The position numbers were made by a program, and so were the translations under genes. From the NCBI GenBank assembly GCA_002007425.1, contig MUGK01000001.1, positions 1 through 43,901 on the forward strand: a DNA stretch of 43,901 nt, in the 5' to 3' direction. This document shows, piece by piece, positions 21,765-31,400 of the stretch (positions are counted from its first letter, which is position 1; each line of letters opens with the position of its first letter). The notes beneath the pieces are model-generated. The model was given only the letters and a program-made list of their open reading frames with translations. It did not search any database and was not told the origin of the DNA. The DNA comes from Chromatiales bacterium USCg_Taylor. GTDB taxonomy: Bacteria; Pseudomonadota; Gammaproteobacteria; JACCXJ01.

Positions 21765-22529
21765 ATGGTCGATGTCTTTCCGGTCGCTGCACTGAAGGAC
21801 AATTATATCTGGTTCATTCGCAACGGAGACATCGTCGTGGTTGTCGATCCTAGCGATGCCGTGCCCGTCGATCAAACCTTGGCCGCACAGGGGCTCAAGC
21901 TCACGGCCATACTCGTCACCCATCATCACTGGGATCACGTCAATGGCATTGAATCGCTGGTCGAGCGTTACCGCGTGCCCGTCTATGGCCCAAAGCTCGA
22001 GACCATCCCCCAATGCCGCCATGGGGTGATCGACGGCGACACGATCGCGTTTCCCGATCTCGATCTAGCATTCAAGGTTCTGGGCGTCCCCGGCCATACC
22101 TCCGGCGCGGTCGCTTATTTCGGCGCGGAGTCGTTATTCAGCGGCGATACCCTGTTCACGGCCGGCTGCGGGCGGCTATTCGAGGGAACGGCTGAACAAA
22201 TGTATACCTCCCTCACCAAGCTCATGAGCCTGCCGCCCCAGACACGCCTTTACTGTGGTCACGAGTATACGCGCGCTAACCTCGCTTTCGCCCGCGCGGT
22301 CGAACCCGACAACACGGCCATCGCCGCGCGCATCCGGGAGACCGCGGCACGGCGTGCCCACGGATTGCCGACGGTGCCTTCGACCTTGGACCTAGAACGG
22401 CAGACGAATCCCTTCGTGCGCTGTTCGGCGCCCGAGGTCAAGCGCGCGGCCGAAAGGCAAGCGCGGCGGCCATTGTGCTCCGATACTGAGATATTCGCGG
22501 CTTTGCGCCAGTGGAAAGACATTTATTAG
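21765..22529 (+). CDS. gloB: Hydroxyacylglutathione hydrolase (glyoxalase II)
   Basis: THHHWDHVNGIESL, VPGHTSGAVAYF, GDTLFTAGCGRLFEGTAEQM, GHEYTRANLAFA. Confidence 0.96.
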   Translation: MVDVFPVAALKDNYIWFIRNGDIVVVVDPSDAVPVDQTLAAQGLKLTAILVTHHHWDHVNGIESLVERYRVPVYGPKLETIPQCRHGVIDGDTIAFPDLDLAFKVLGVPGHTSGAVAYFGAESLFSGDTLFTAGCGRLFEGTAEQMYTSLTKLMSLPPQTRLYCGHEYTRANLAFARAVEPDNTAIAARIRETAARRAHGLPTVPSTLDLERQTNPFVRCSAPEVKRAAERQARRPLCSDTEIFAALRQWKDIY

Positions 22530-22679
22530 GACTGCTAACAAATCTCGCTGGTCGCCCAGTGAGTAAATACATGTTTTGCAAAATCATACTGTTATAGCTT
22601 ATTCATCGCATTTTTCTATAGATTTAGCAAACGCTTGAAGGGTTGACACCCCTGTTTGGCCTGCCTAGCATCCTTGCAA

Positions 22680-23927
22680 ATGCGACGGGGCAACCATCGT
22701 TCAATAATAATAAGTTGCACCCCCCTCTTCCTCTGCGGCTGTCTGGCGGTGCCGCAGGTAGAGGACCCGGCGCAGTCTCTCCCGCCGCGTACCGCGAACC
22801 CCGGCGTATTCGATTCCGCCTACCGCTCGGGGCCCCTCGACGAATTACGCGCTCGCCTTACTGCACGCCTTGCGCAAGCGCCCCTCTCCCACGAACCGTA
22901 CGATGATCTTTGGGAACGGATCCGGGGGGGATTTACGCTACCCCAACGGGCCCCGCCATCGAAAGGGCCTCGGCCGGGGCTGCGGCAGCCCTACCTCGAC
23001 CAATTGGCCGAGCGGGCGCGTCCTTACCTGCATCACATCGTTGTAGAACTGGAACGGCGCGCTATGCCCACCGAAATCGTGCTGTTACCGATCATTGAGA
23101 GCGCCTATCGTCCGGAAGCGTATTCGCCCAGCCACGCCGCAGGCATCTGGCAGCTGATCGCGGGAACGGGAAAGCGCTTTGGCCTTAGACAGAGCGCGTG
23201 GTACGACGGACGGCGCGATGTCCTCGCTTCCACCGGCGCGGCGCTGGACTATCTGGAGAACCTCCATGACCTCTTCAAGGGGGACTGGCTGCATGCATTA
23301 GCGGCGTACAACTGCGGAGAAAAAACCGTTCAGACGGCCATCCACCGTAACCGCCGCGCGGGCCGCTCGACGAGTTATTGGTCGCTCGACTTGCCGGCGG
23401 AAACGAAAAAGTTCGTGCCTAAGCCCTTAGCGGTGTCGAGCATCGTCGCCGCGCCTGCGGAGTATAACGTCAGCCTCAAACCCATCGCGAATAAACCTTA
23501 CGTTTCCGAAGTGGAAATCGGAGCACCCATCCGCCTCGTCCGGGCGGCGGCGCTGGCGCAAATGAGCGTGACCGAATTGCGGCGACTGAATCCGGGCGGG
23601 ATCAAGGACACGACCGGCCCAACGGGACCGCATAGATTAGCATTGCCGGTCGCAAACGCGGATATCTTGAAGCGCGAGATCGCCCGCTCGGTGAGTCCCC
23701 CTCTCGCGGTGGCCAGCGCGCCTAATTTTTTACCCGCCGTTCTTGCCGTGAAGGCGCGGCGCGCGGGCGTGCGCCACACGATCCGGGCGGGAGACTCGCT
23801 GTCGCTGATCGCGAATCAATACCGCGTCAGCGTCCGCCAGATCTTGCGCTGGAATCGGATAAACCAACAAAAGGTGTTACTTCCGGGGAAGGTTTTGTTG
23901 ATTTATCCGCATCGGAGCTCGGCATAA
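22680..23927 (+). CDS. mltD: Membrane-bound lytic murein transglycosylase with LysM (MltD-like)
   Basis: Lipobox-like LCGC; IESAYRPEAYSPSHAAGIWQLIAGTGKRFGL; C-term LysM HTIRAGDSLSLIANQYRVSVRQILRWN. Confidence 0.92.
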   Translation: MRRGNHRSIIISCTPLFLCGCLAVPQVEDPAQSLPPRTANPGVFDSAYRSGPLDELRARLTARLAQAPLSHEPYDDLWERIRGGFTLPQRAPPSKGPRPGLRQPYLDQLAERARPYLHHIVVELERRAMPTEIVLLPIIESAYRPEAYSPSHAAGIWQLIAGTGKRFGLRQSAWYDGRRDVLASTGAALDYLENLHDLFKGDWLHALAAYNCGEKTVQTAIHRNRRAGRSTSYWSLDLPAETKKFVPKPLAVSSIVAAPAEYNVSLKPIANKPYVSEVEIGAPIRLVRAAALAQMSVTELRRLNPGGIKDTTGPTGPHRLALPVANADILKREIARSVSPPLAVASAPNFLPAVLAVKARRAGVRHTIRAGDSLSLIANQYRVSVRQILRWNRINQQKVLLPGKVLLIYPHRSSA

Positions 23928-23955
23928 GCCGCTTGCGGCCGAGGTCTCCATTCCG
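23821..23955 (+). repeat. Direct repeat copy A (mltD 3' end plus downstream)
   Basis: 135 bp aligned without gaps to 39556-39690, 5 mismatches by eye. Confidence 0.9.
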
Positions 23956-24040
23956 CTTCGCGTACACCTTCCCTGGCGTGCGCGAAACGGGCATTAACGG
24001 GTCGCGTTGTGCTGCGGTATTCCGTCTGGCCGACAAGGCG

Positions 24041-25627
24041 TTACGGTTGGGGTTGCTCGCCGTCCTTAGTGATCTTGATGAAGCTCCCGTCGAACTTCTG
24101 CAAGAAGAGCTGATCGAATGGCTCGTTGAAGGTACCGATATAGTCCCTTATCACCCCAATCGCCACTTGTTCGCCGAGCGTGATGGACGCTGAATGGTCG
24201 GAGCGCCAATGCACGCCCGCGACATTGCGACCGATACCGATGTTCATCGCCAATTTGTTGAGCTCACCGCCGACGGTGAGATCGTCCTTGTCGAGCCCCT
24301 GATACGGAACGAGGCTTGCGCCATCGCTTGACGGCACAACGGGCGCTAAGCGTTTACGTGTGCCTGGGTCGAGCAGATCGGTAATCTTCTGCGAGACGTC
24401 GAACCAGGCCTTGAGCACCGTCACACAGGCACCCGCGACTGTGGCATGGCCGGCACCGTAGGCAGGATGCACGGGTGAACCCTCCGGGAAGCCCATCGGC
24501 AGTAGATACGTCCCGTACTGCGCGAACACGGTGTCGAGGGCACTCGAATCGGTCGCGACCGCTGCATGGATCCCATAATCCTTCACACCGGTTTTTTGCA
24601 GGTGTAGGCGCGCGGCGAATACCTCAGGCCGCAGCCGTCGGTGGACCGACCATTTCTGGTACCACACAGCGCGCAACGCATGCCGTGCGACCTCGGGAAG
24701 CAAGGCCTGAAGATGGGGGTTACCGAGAGTGCCGAAGGGATCCTCATTAAGGATGGGACCACCGGCACGGTACGGGTTACCGGCATCGACCCGTGCCCCG
24801 CCGTTCAGTAATATCAACATAGCGTTGAAATAGGCTTGGTAGAGGAGGTCGACGTGCACCCATTGGCCAAGGTCGCGGCCGTTGCGGATGTAGCGAAGGT
24901 CGGGATCGACCACGTCGGGCTCCTGCGAGAACCCATGCTGTACTGAGAGCCAGTCAGCCAGATCCACCATGTAGTCCTTGCCCGAGACCACCGTTCGCAT
25001 GCGCTGGTCGATCTCTTGGGGCCCAAGGTAGCATCTCTGTAGGAGGAACTGAGACATGTAAGGGCCCTTCTCTTCTCCGAGGGTGGTCCCACGGAAGAGA
25101 AGTTGCGGAGTGACGCGCCCCGACGCATCCTTCGGGCCCTTGAAGTCGGCACCGAACCGGTCTAAATCCGCGACGGCCTCTTTGATGATGGGGTGATCCT
25201 CGTTGTAATCGGCAAAGTGAATGTCGCGCGCGAGTGCCATCCAGTAGTTTTCGGCGATCTCGGCGGCGATTTCCTTGCTGACGAATGTGGGTGCCGCGGG
25301 TATAGCGAGATGCTTCGGATCGGGTCCGATGAGCTCGATGCCTAGTCCGTTTTGCGGATTGACCAGACCCCGGCGAGGCCCAAAGCCATTGGCGCGGCTG
25401 CCCAACGGTATCGCGTTGAAGTCCGCTTGATTTCCGGTAGTGATGGCATTAACGAGGGCGTTAAACGCCGCCGGGACGACTTCCCCTAGCGACGTATGCG
25501 GTAGGCCTTTGGAATAGCTCGCACGTAGATCTGCGTAAAGTGACTCATCGCCATTCGGCGTCTGGGTCGCTAAGGGCTGCGAATCCCAGAAATTGGCGTT
25601 GTCGAGACGGCGGGTCGGTATTAGCAT
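24041..25627 (-). CDS. Vanadium-dependent haloperoxidase (bromoperoxidase-like)
   Basis: KWSVHRRLRPEVFAAR, PEGSPVHPAYGAGHATVAGACVTVLKAWFD, NIGIGRNVAGVHWRSDH: VHPO vanadate-site motifs. Confidence 0.88.
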   Translation of the reverse strand: MLIPTRRLDNANFWDSQPLATQTPNGDESLYADLRASYSKGLPHTSLGEVVPAAFNALVNAITTGNQADFNAIPLGSRANGFGPRRGLVNPQNGLGIELIGPDPKHLAIPAAPTFVSKEIAAEIAENYWMALARDIHFADYNEDHPIIKEAVADLDRFGADFKGPKDASGRVTPQLLFRGTTLGEEKGPYMSQFLLQRCYLGPQEIDQRMRTVVSGKDYMVDLADWLSVQHGFSQEPDVVDPDLRYIRNGRDLGQWVHVDLLYQAYFNAMLILLNGGARVDAGNPYRAGGPILNEDPFGTLGNPHLQALLPEVARHALRAVWYQKWSVHRRLRPEVFAARLHLQKTGVKDYGIHAAVATDSSALDTVFAQYGTYLLPMGFPEGSPVHPAYGAGHATVAGACVTVLKAWFDVSQKITDLLDPGTRKRLAPVVPSSDGASLVPYQGLDKDDLTVGGELNKLAMNIGIGRNVAGVHWRSDHSASITLGEQVAIGVIRDYIGTFNEPFDQLFLQKFDGSFIKITKDGEQPQP

Positions 25628-25871
25628 GGTTCGTTCCTCCTTCAGTTCCTCATGTATGTGAACGGTGGTTTCAGTTGGTCCTGGTTAAGGCACGAACTGA
25701 TACCTCTGTGTTGCTGCGCGCCGGTGCGCGTATGAACCGGTGGTGCACGAGACACGATCAGGTGAGCCTCGTGGCACTGCGTGGTTACGCGACGGACGGG
25801 TAGAGTACCGTGGGCGGCTTGCGAGCGCAGTGACTTTTTGCACAGCGCATTTGTGAAATATTCACGCTACT

Positions 25872-27368
25872 TCAGAATTTAATCATCCACTCCATACGCA
25901 ATCCGTAAGAAAGCCCGTCGCTTTCCCGGCCGGCCACGAAAGAATCCAAGCGCAGCACATGGTGCTCACCGATCGCGCGCTGATAGCGGGCCCCAAAACC
26001 TAGGACACCTTCATCTCTCCCGCTTTTGGTGCTCGTGCGGGCGCCGAGCTCCAAGATAAGTTGGCTATCGATGCCATCGAGAAACATCTGGTAGCCGATC
26101 GCCGTACCAATGGTATCGTCGATCGGCTGCCCGAGAGGCACTCCGTAACGGCCCATTCCCACTGGGCCATACAAGATGCCGAGGTTTGCCAGGGGGCCAC
26201 CTTGATCTGGGCTCCGCGCAGCCGACGTGAACTGGTCAATGTTCCAGAAGGTATTGAAATAGGCGATATTGTCGGAACCAGGCAACGTGCTAGACAGTTG
26301 AGAGAGGAGGAGTACTCCGCGCCCCACTGCTGGCGTTTCGTCGCGTTCCGGAATAGAGGCATTAACCCTGAACGTTGTGTTCAGCCAGCTGAAGCGTTGG
26401 GTCGATGCAGCGCCCACATACCAGGCATTTCCATCGCGATCGTCGTCAACATAAATGAAATCCAGCGAAACGGTGTTATCCCATGCGGTGTCTGCTTCCG
26501 AGAACAAACCAAACAGGTGCGCAGAGTGGTCATTGTTTTTGTTGGCTAGGTCGTTGTTGCCTCGATTGATATGATTCCAGCCATATACCCCAGTCATGCG
26601 GAGGTTCGACACACCGTCAAACACAAGGGAGTTGCGGGTGATTCCGACCATATCAATGATGTCGTTCAGTAGGATCCCATCCTGGAGCAGTACTGGCTGG
26701 CGACCAATGGAAAAGCCGACGTCAAAGGTGCCGGAGTCGGTCGGATCCAACCCCGGGAAGATCTCACCGATATCACCTTCAAAAAAGAGTTGGGTCAGCC
26801 TGGCGTTTAGGTCTTGCTGCCATCCCTCATCTTCGTTGGGTTCGAAATTGTAGCCTGTATAGTCCCCGGTTTCGCGATCGACTGGCCGCATGGAGAAGAG
26901 CAGCCGCTCAGTTCCCGAGAGGTTTACGTTACCGTGCAAATCAAGCCGGTTGCTCCATTCAGTGGTCCTTTCATCGCCGCTCTCGAAGCTCTGGAAGGCA
27001 CTGCGGAATGTTCCGAATAACAAAAACCAAGGTTGGAGCATTTGACCGGTCGGTGTTTTAATACCGGGCTGGATTGGTCCGTTTCCGAGAAAAGGACTAC
27101 CGAACTCAAGAATCGGTCGCAAACGTTCCACCGGATCTACGGGATATTGCACAACCTCATCAGGCAGACGCCATGGGTCGTCATCCGTCACCGCTTGGTC
27201 GCGATAGAAATCGACGGCATTACGACCTTCGGGCACGGTTGTTTCTGTTGCGTGATTCTGGGCCTTCGGTACGTTTGACTGATTGCTTTGCGGCTGATGC
27301 CCTTGTGCTAAAGCACGACTACTCACAAAGATCGCGAACATTGTTAGCAATCCCAAGTGCCGTCTCAC
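25872..27368 (-). CDS. Outer-membrane beta-barrel protein (porin-like)
   Basis: Signal-like MRRHLGLLTMFAIFVSSRALAQ from a GTG near 27368 (start uncertain; ORF track extends to 27422), alternating strands, C-terminal F (GLRMEWMIKF). Confidence 0.7.
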   Translation of the reverse strand: MRRHLGLLTMFAIFVSSRALAQGHQPQSNQSNVPKAQNHATETTVPEGRNAVDFYRDQAVTDDDPWRLPDEVVQYPVDPVERLRPILEFGSPFLGNGPIQPGIKTPTGQMLQPWFLLFGTFRSAFQSFESGDERTTEWSNRLDLHGNVNLSGTERLLFSMRPVDRETGDYTGYNFEPNEDEGWQQDLNARLTQLFFEGDIGEIFPGLDPTDSGTFDVGFSIGRQPVLLQDGILLNDIIDMVGITRNSLVFDGVSNLRMTGVYGWNHINRGNNDLANKNNDHSAHLFGLFSEADTAWDNTVSLDFIYVDDDRDGNAWYVGAASTQRFSWLNTTFRVNASIPERDETPAVGRGVLLLSQLSSTLPGSDNIAYFNTFWNIDQFTSAARSPDQGGPLANLGILYGPVGMGRYGVPLGQPIDDTIGTAIGYQMFLDGIDSQLILELGARTSTKSGRDEGVLGFGARYQRAIGEHHVLRLDSFVAGRESDGLSYGLRMEWMIKF

Positions 27369-27375
27369 CCTGGTT

Positions 27376-29484
27376 TTATTCGATAACAAGATTTCGTTCC
27401 CAAAGTACGCGGTAAAGATCAACTAATTTGTCGCCGATGGCACGTGCACTGAGTCCGTACTCAAAACCCACTCCCGAAATGGCATGGATCAAATGCGGAG
27501 GGAGCTGGCCCGCCACGAGCTTGATGTTTAAACGATAAGGCGTGCGACCGGTGAGGAGTTTGGGATCGACGTGGTAACTTGCCCAGCGATGCCCCAGCGC
27601 CTCGATGTTTTTCTTCTGCAGCCGGAGATCGCGAATGCCGCCAAACAGTACCGATGGCGTGTGCGAGGGCCGCATGTAGATCAACGGATTTAAGGAGTAG
27701 TTGGCCGGTATCACCTGCTCGCGCTCTCCTCCATGAACCGTACCGACCAAAATTGGAGACCGCAGATTGAAGAGCTGTTCGTCTCTTGGTATGGCGCCAT
27801 TGTGTACGTACAAGGAGTGCGTGTCGCGAACGTCTCCGTTAGGGTCCAGATCGCCGGAGCGCAAAATTACCGTTCCGTCGGCGTCGGTCACCGTGACCTG
27901 CAAGAAGACGTTGCGCTCGGCAATCAACCCCGAGGGCACGCTGTGGCCGTCGGTCAGGTTCTTAACTTCGACGTCGAACTTAAGGCCTTCTTCTTTTTCA
28001 GTGATTTTTATTTCACCGAGACCGTAGCCATTACGCAATAAGGTAGTGGCACGGGCTCGGTTCTCGGCCAGTAGCGCCAGTTGCTGATCGATAATTTCCC
28101 GGGCCGCAATACGTTCTTCGGGATCTGCCCAAATGCCGGGAAATTTTGCGTCGTCAGGCACGCTTTTTTCGAATGCTTCGGATCCCCACCCGGCTGCGAC
28201 GTCAAAACTCAACCATTCCTCTGGCGTGGCAAACTCCTGCGCCTCTGGGTTGACGGGAAAGATGCCTGGATGGACCACGGAACTATCGGGTCCCGGGAAC
28301 ATATGATTAGTGCGTCGAGCGGGCCGGGTTGGCACACCGCGGACGATCGCTGCGGAAGCGGGCGGGTACTCCGACGGGATACCGGAGGTCGGACCCATGT
28401 GACAGCCTTGACACGTCACTCCCCGTTTAGCCGCCGGTGTTTGCTTGTATTCACTAAACAGATCCTCAAACCGAATGCCGTTAGCTAAGCGTACATCGTG
28501 GCAGCGAGCACAAAACCCCGGTTGGGAAACCTGCTCAAGAAGACGTGCCTCGCGATGGGTTTTGGGGGGGTTGTCTGAATGAGAATCGAGCACACGTTGC
28601 AGCTCATCACCTTTGCGGGGACCGTAAATGGGGATGCGGATATCGCCGGGTTCAAGGGGAAAACGGCCGGTGATTTTGCCATAGGCCTCGGGAACTCGGT
28701 GACAGACGACACAGGTGATCCCCTCTAAAGCCACCTTCGCACGGTTCTTATTGCTGGTGAGAATTGGCTCGCCGGTAAACATGCCCACTTGGGTGTGACA
28801 TCGCTCGCAGAAATCACCCAAGGTCCCCTTAGTCAATTTCACCAAAGTCGCCTGATAGGCCAGGAAGGTAGGACTTATCTGAGCGAAAGCATGTCGCGAA
28901 ACAGACCATTCACGGTAGATTTGCAGGTGGCAGGCGCCGCACTCTTGCGCAGATGGGAATTCGGCCTTTTTAAACAGTTCTTCGTGAGACTTATCCCCCG
29001 ATTCACTATTAGCATTGGCGACCATCGTATGGTCAGCATCCGATGAAATTCTCTTAGGGCCGAGCTCGTAACGGATGAAATTAATCAGATGCCATATTTC
29101 TTCCTTCGCTAGATGATTTTTGAAACTGGGCATAGGGGATCTGCCGGTCCTGATTTTCGTGTAAATCGCGCCGTCAGACTGCCCTAAAACCTCGGAGCTC
29201 GTCAGGTTTGCGACCGTATTGCCAAGAGCAGCGGCTACCGGGCCATCCCCTTTTCCGGTTTTTCCGTGGCACTGTTGACATTCTCGCAGATAGAGATTTT
29301 TACCCATCGCCACAGAGGACGCGTCCGCCGTAATCGGATTTGCGATTCGTGCAAGACGCGGTGAAACTCGCCAGTTATTGGACCGTTCTTGCTCAGCCGT
29401 TGCGGGTTTCTGTATCAGGATTAAACTGATCACAAACACAATGGCAGTGACAATGTAGTACCAGCGTAATGATTGGTTTCTCAT
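27376..29484 (-). CDS. Hexaheme c-type cytochrome
   Basis: Six CxxCH motifs: CQQCH, CGACH, CERCH, CVVCH, CARCH, CQGCH; N-terminal membrane/signal segment; N-term resembles cytochrome c class I; C-term DGHSVPSG domain. Confidence 0.9.
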   Translation of the reverse strand: MRNQSLRWYYIVTAIVFVISLILIQKPATAEQERSNNWRVSPRLARIANPITADASSVAMGKNLYLRECQQCHGKTGKGDGPVAAALGNTVANLTSSEVLGQSDGAIYTKIRTGRSPMPSFKNHLAKEEIWHLINFIRYELGPKRISSDADHTMVANANSESGDKSHEELFKKAEFPSAQECGACHLQIYREWSVSRHAFAQISPTFLAYQATLVKLTKGTLGDFCERCHTQVGMFTGEPILTSNKNRAKVALEGITCVVCHRVPEAYGKITGRFPLEPGDIRIPIYGPRKGDELQRVLDSHSDNPPKTHREARLLEQVSQPGFCARCHDVRLANGIRFEDLFSEYKQTPAAKRGVTCQGCHMGPTSGIPSEYPPASAAIVRGVPTRPARRTNHMFPGPDSSVVHPGIFPVNPEAQEFATPEEWLSFDVAAGWGSEAFEKSVPDDAKFPGIWADPEERIAAREIIDQQLALLAENRARATTLLRNGYGLGEIKITEKEEGLKFDVEVKNLTDGHSVPSGLIAERNVFLQVTVTDADGTVILRSGDLDPNGDVRDTHSLYVHNGAIPRDEQLFNLRSPILVGTVHGGEREQVIPANYSLNPLIYMRPSHTPSVLFGGIRDLRLQKKNIEALGHRWASYHVDPKLLTGRTPYRLNIKLVAGQLPPHLIHAISGVGFEYGLSARAIGDKLVDLYRVLWERNLVIE

Positions 29485-29699
29485 CTAAAAACCGGTGCTT
29501 TAGTTAACTCAGTGACTCTCGTATTGAATCAGGTGATCTCTTGACCGTTGCCCGACTCGGTGATGACTTTCACGGGGCGGGGCCAATCCGCAGCAATTTT
29601 TTTACGCTGCCTAAGGATACGAAGTGCACTTCGCTTGTTCAGTGACTTTGCGTACAAACATTCTGTGACAGATTCACAGTCTGTCCCGGGGGCGCAGTA

Positions 29700-29886
29700 C
29701 CGGGTGCATCCGACGCAAATCAGCCAGTGGAAGCGCCAACTCGGAGCGGAGGCGAAGGAGACCTTCGGGAGCCGACGCCTCAAGAAGGTGCGGTACCAAG
29801 AGGTGGTGCAGGCGTCGGTATATGAGGAGATCGGGCGGCTGACGATGGAGCTTGAGTGGGTAAAAAAAACTGCGGGCCTCGGCTGA
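29700..29886 (+). pseudogene. IS3-family OrfA-type transposase fragment
   Basis: YRVHPTQISQWKRQLGAEAKETFGSRR...VYEEIGRLTMELEWVKKTAGL. Confidence 0.75.
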
Positions 29887-29969
29887 GGTACAGCCGACTT
29901 ACATGCCAGAACATCAAAGATATGAGCCCGCGTTTTGCGCTCAAGAGTGTGGCGGGACCTTTAGGAAAA

Positions 29970-30001
29970 GGACACCGGTGGCGCTCCCGCCACCGGTGTC
30001 C
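29970..30001 (-). terminator. Perfect 14-bp-arm hairpin, likely terminator of haloperoxidase remnant
   Basis: GGACACCGGTGGCG-ctcc-CGCCACCGGTGTCC; on minus strand followed by TTTTCC; 7 nt after restored stop at 30009-30011. Confidence 0.65.
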
Positions 30002-30008
30002 CATTACT

Positions 30009-30445
30009 TCACGACGGCAGAGGCACTGGCGATTTCGTCATCCCACTGCCGAAGATGTCCTCGGCGATGTCACGCCAAGTGGAACACCGCCAACGTTTTG
30101 TGTGTAATCAGGCTTACCGTTGTTACCGATAGCGAAGGCGTCAAACACCCAATGCACGCCCAAATACACGCGGCTGGGGCCGTTCTCCTCGATCATCTGC
30201 CACAGGCCGTTTGGGAAGTTGCGGACGTGTTTTGGCCGCACGGTTCCGTTGTTGTCCTTGTTCACGCCATTGTGTTCATCGGACACAAACGTGAGATCTT
30301 GGAACCGAGCGTCCGGATTTTTATCGCCAACAGCAGTGCCATAGAACAGACGCGTCATTTGAAATGCCGCTGCGCCGAACGTGGCATGCCCGGAGGGGTA
30401 GGCCGGAAACGGCGGCGTAAAATTCTTGGCCTTGCCCGTTATTGT
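30009..30445 (-). pseudogene. Second vanadium-dependent haloperoxidase, C-terminal remnant
   Basis: ITGKAKNFTPPFPAYPSGHATFGAAAFQMTRLFYG...ENGPSRVYLGVHWVFDAF...GGVPLG; then 1-nt frameshift into DIAEDIFGSGMTKSPVPLPS*. Confidence 0.85.
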
Positions 30446-30592
30446 ATATGGACGACCTGCAAGACCGGCACGAGCAGCTGGGGATGTGCAGCGAACAGAA
30501 AGCGCAGCGGGATCGGAAACGAGAGCACCCACTGCCGCAGCGGCACCCGAAGGATGACGTGATCGGCAAGGTGGGCGGCGGTTTCTGCCATG
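30446..30592 (-). pseudogene. IS91-family transposase internal fragment
   Basis: Minus strand: MAETAAHLADHVILRVPLRQWVLSFPIPLRFLFAAHPQLLVPVLQVVH. Confidence 0.85.
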
Positions 30593-30609
30593 CACCGAAG
30601 CTCCGCATC

Positions 30610-30813
30610 AGCCGCTTGCGGCCGAGGCCTCCATTTCGTTTACGGCCGCAAGGTGGCCGCGAGTAGATACAGTATCGCCGCCAAATAAACCACCGCGCTC
30701 AGCCCGAGCTCAACAGAGATCATCATGGCCAGCACCCAGCAGTATTAATAGCACGCTTACGACCAGCGCCTGAATCAGTGTGGCCAGCAACATGAGGTAA
30801 CCGAGGTCCAGGA
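30610..30813 (-). pseudogene. Degenerate internally deleted copy of spermidine-synthase-like gene 3' region
   Basis: 30610-30736 matches 39662-39788; 30738-30813 matches 40278-40353 (488-bp difference in offset). Confidence 0.88.
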
Positions 30814-30998
30814 AATCGGAGGGTGACATTCCGGATTTGTATGACGGTAAAACGCAAATCGCCGCGATTGGCGAAACGAATACCCGTTTTTCATTTCGTT
30901 CGGTAAACTCTAATAAATCGGCTTATGTGTATTTTGAGGGGTTGTTAGCTAGCGGGAAAGAGAGGTGCTAAAGTTGAAATGCGCGAGGAGATACCAAA

Positions 30999-31222
30999 AT
31001 GTCAGTCCCTGATCCTCTTATTACCACCTCTCCGGACCGGCTGAGCGGGACAGCTGTCTTCGCGGGAACAAGAGTGCCTGTACCGACTCTCGTGATTACC
31101 TCGAAGCGGGGGATTCTTTGGATGATTTCTTAGCAGACTTTCCGAGCGTCTCCCGCGACCACGCTATTGCCGTGCTGGAACTTGCGAAGTCTGCGCTTCT
31201 TGCCAGGGCAGTAGCGGCGTAA
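30999..31222 (+). pseudogene. DUF433-family antitoxin, 1-nt frameshift
   Basis: MSVPDPLITTSPDRLSGTAVFAGTRVPVPTL then, shifted, DYLEAGDSLDDFLADFPSVSRDHAIAVLELAKSALLARAVAA*. Confidence 0.82.
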
Positions 31223-31237
31223 CTTACGGCACTTGGT

Positions 31238-31400
31238 GTGCGAATTCTCCTGGATGGTTGCGTACCGAAACGCCTTGCCAGGGAATTGTCAGTGCACGAG
31301 GTTCAAACAGCCCCTGAGATGGGCTGGGGTGATCTGGATGACGGCCCCCTGCTAGATGCCCGGACGCCTCGATGCCTTGGTCACAGTCGACAAGAGTCTG
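31238..31400 (+). pseudogene. DUF5615 PIN-like toxin, frameshifted/truncated
   Basis: VRILLDGCVPKRLARELSVHEVQTAPEMGWGDLDDGPLLDA then, shifted, LDALVTVDKSLPKQ. Confidence 0.78.
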
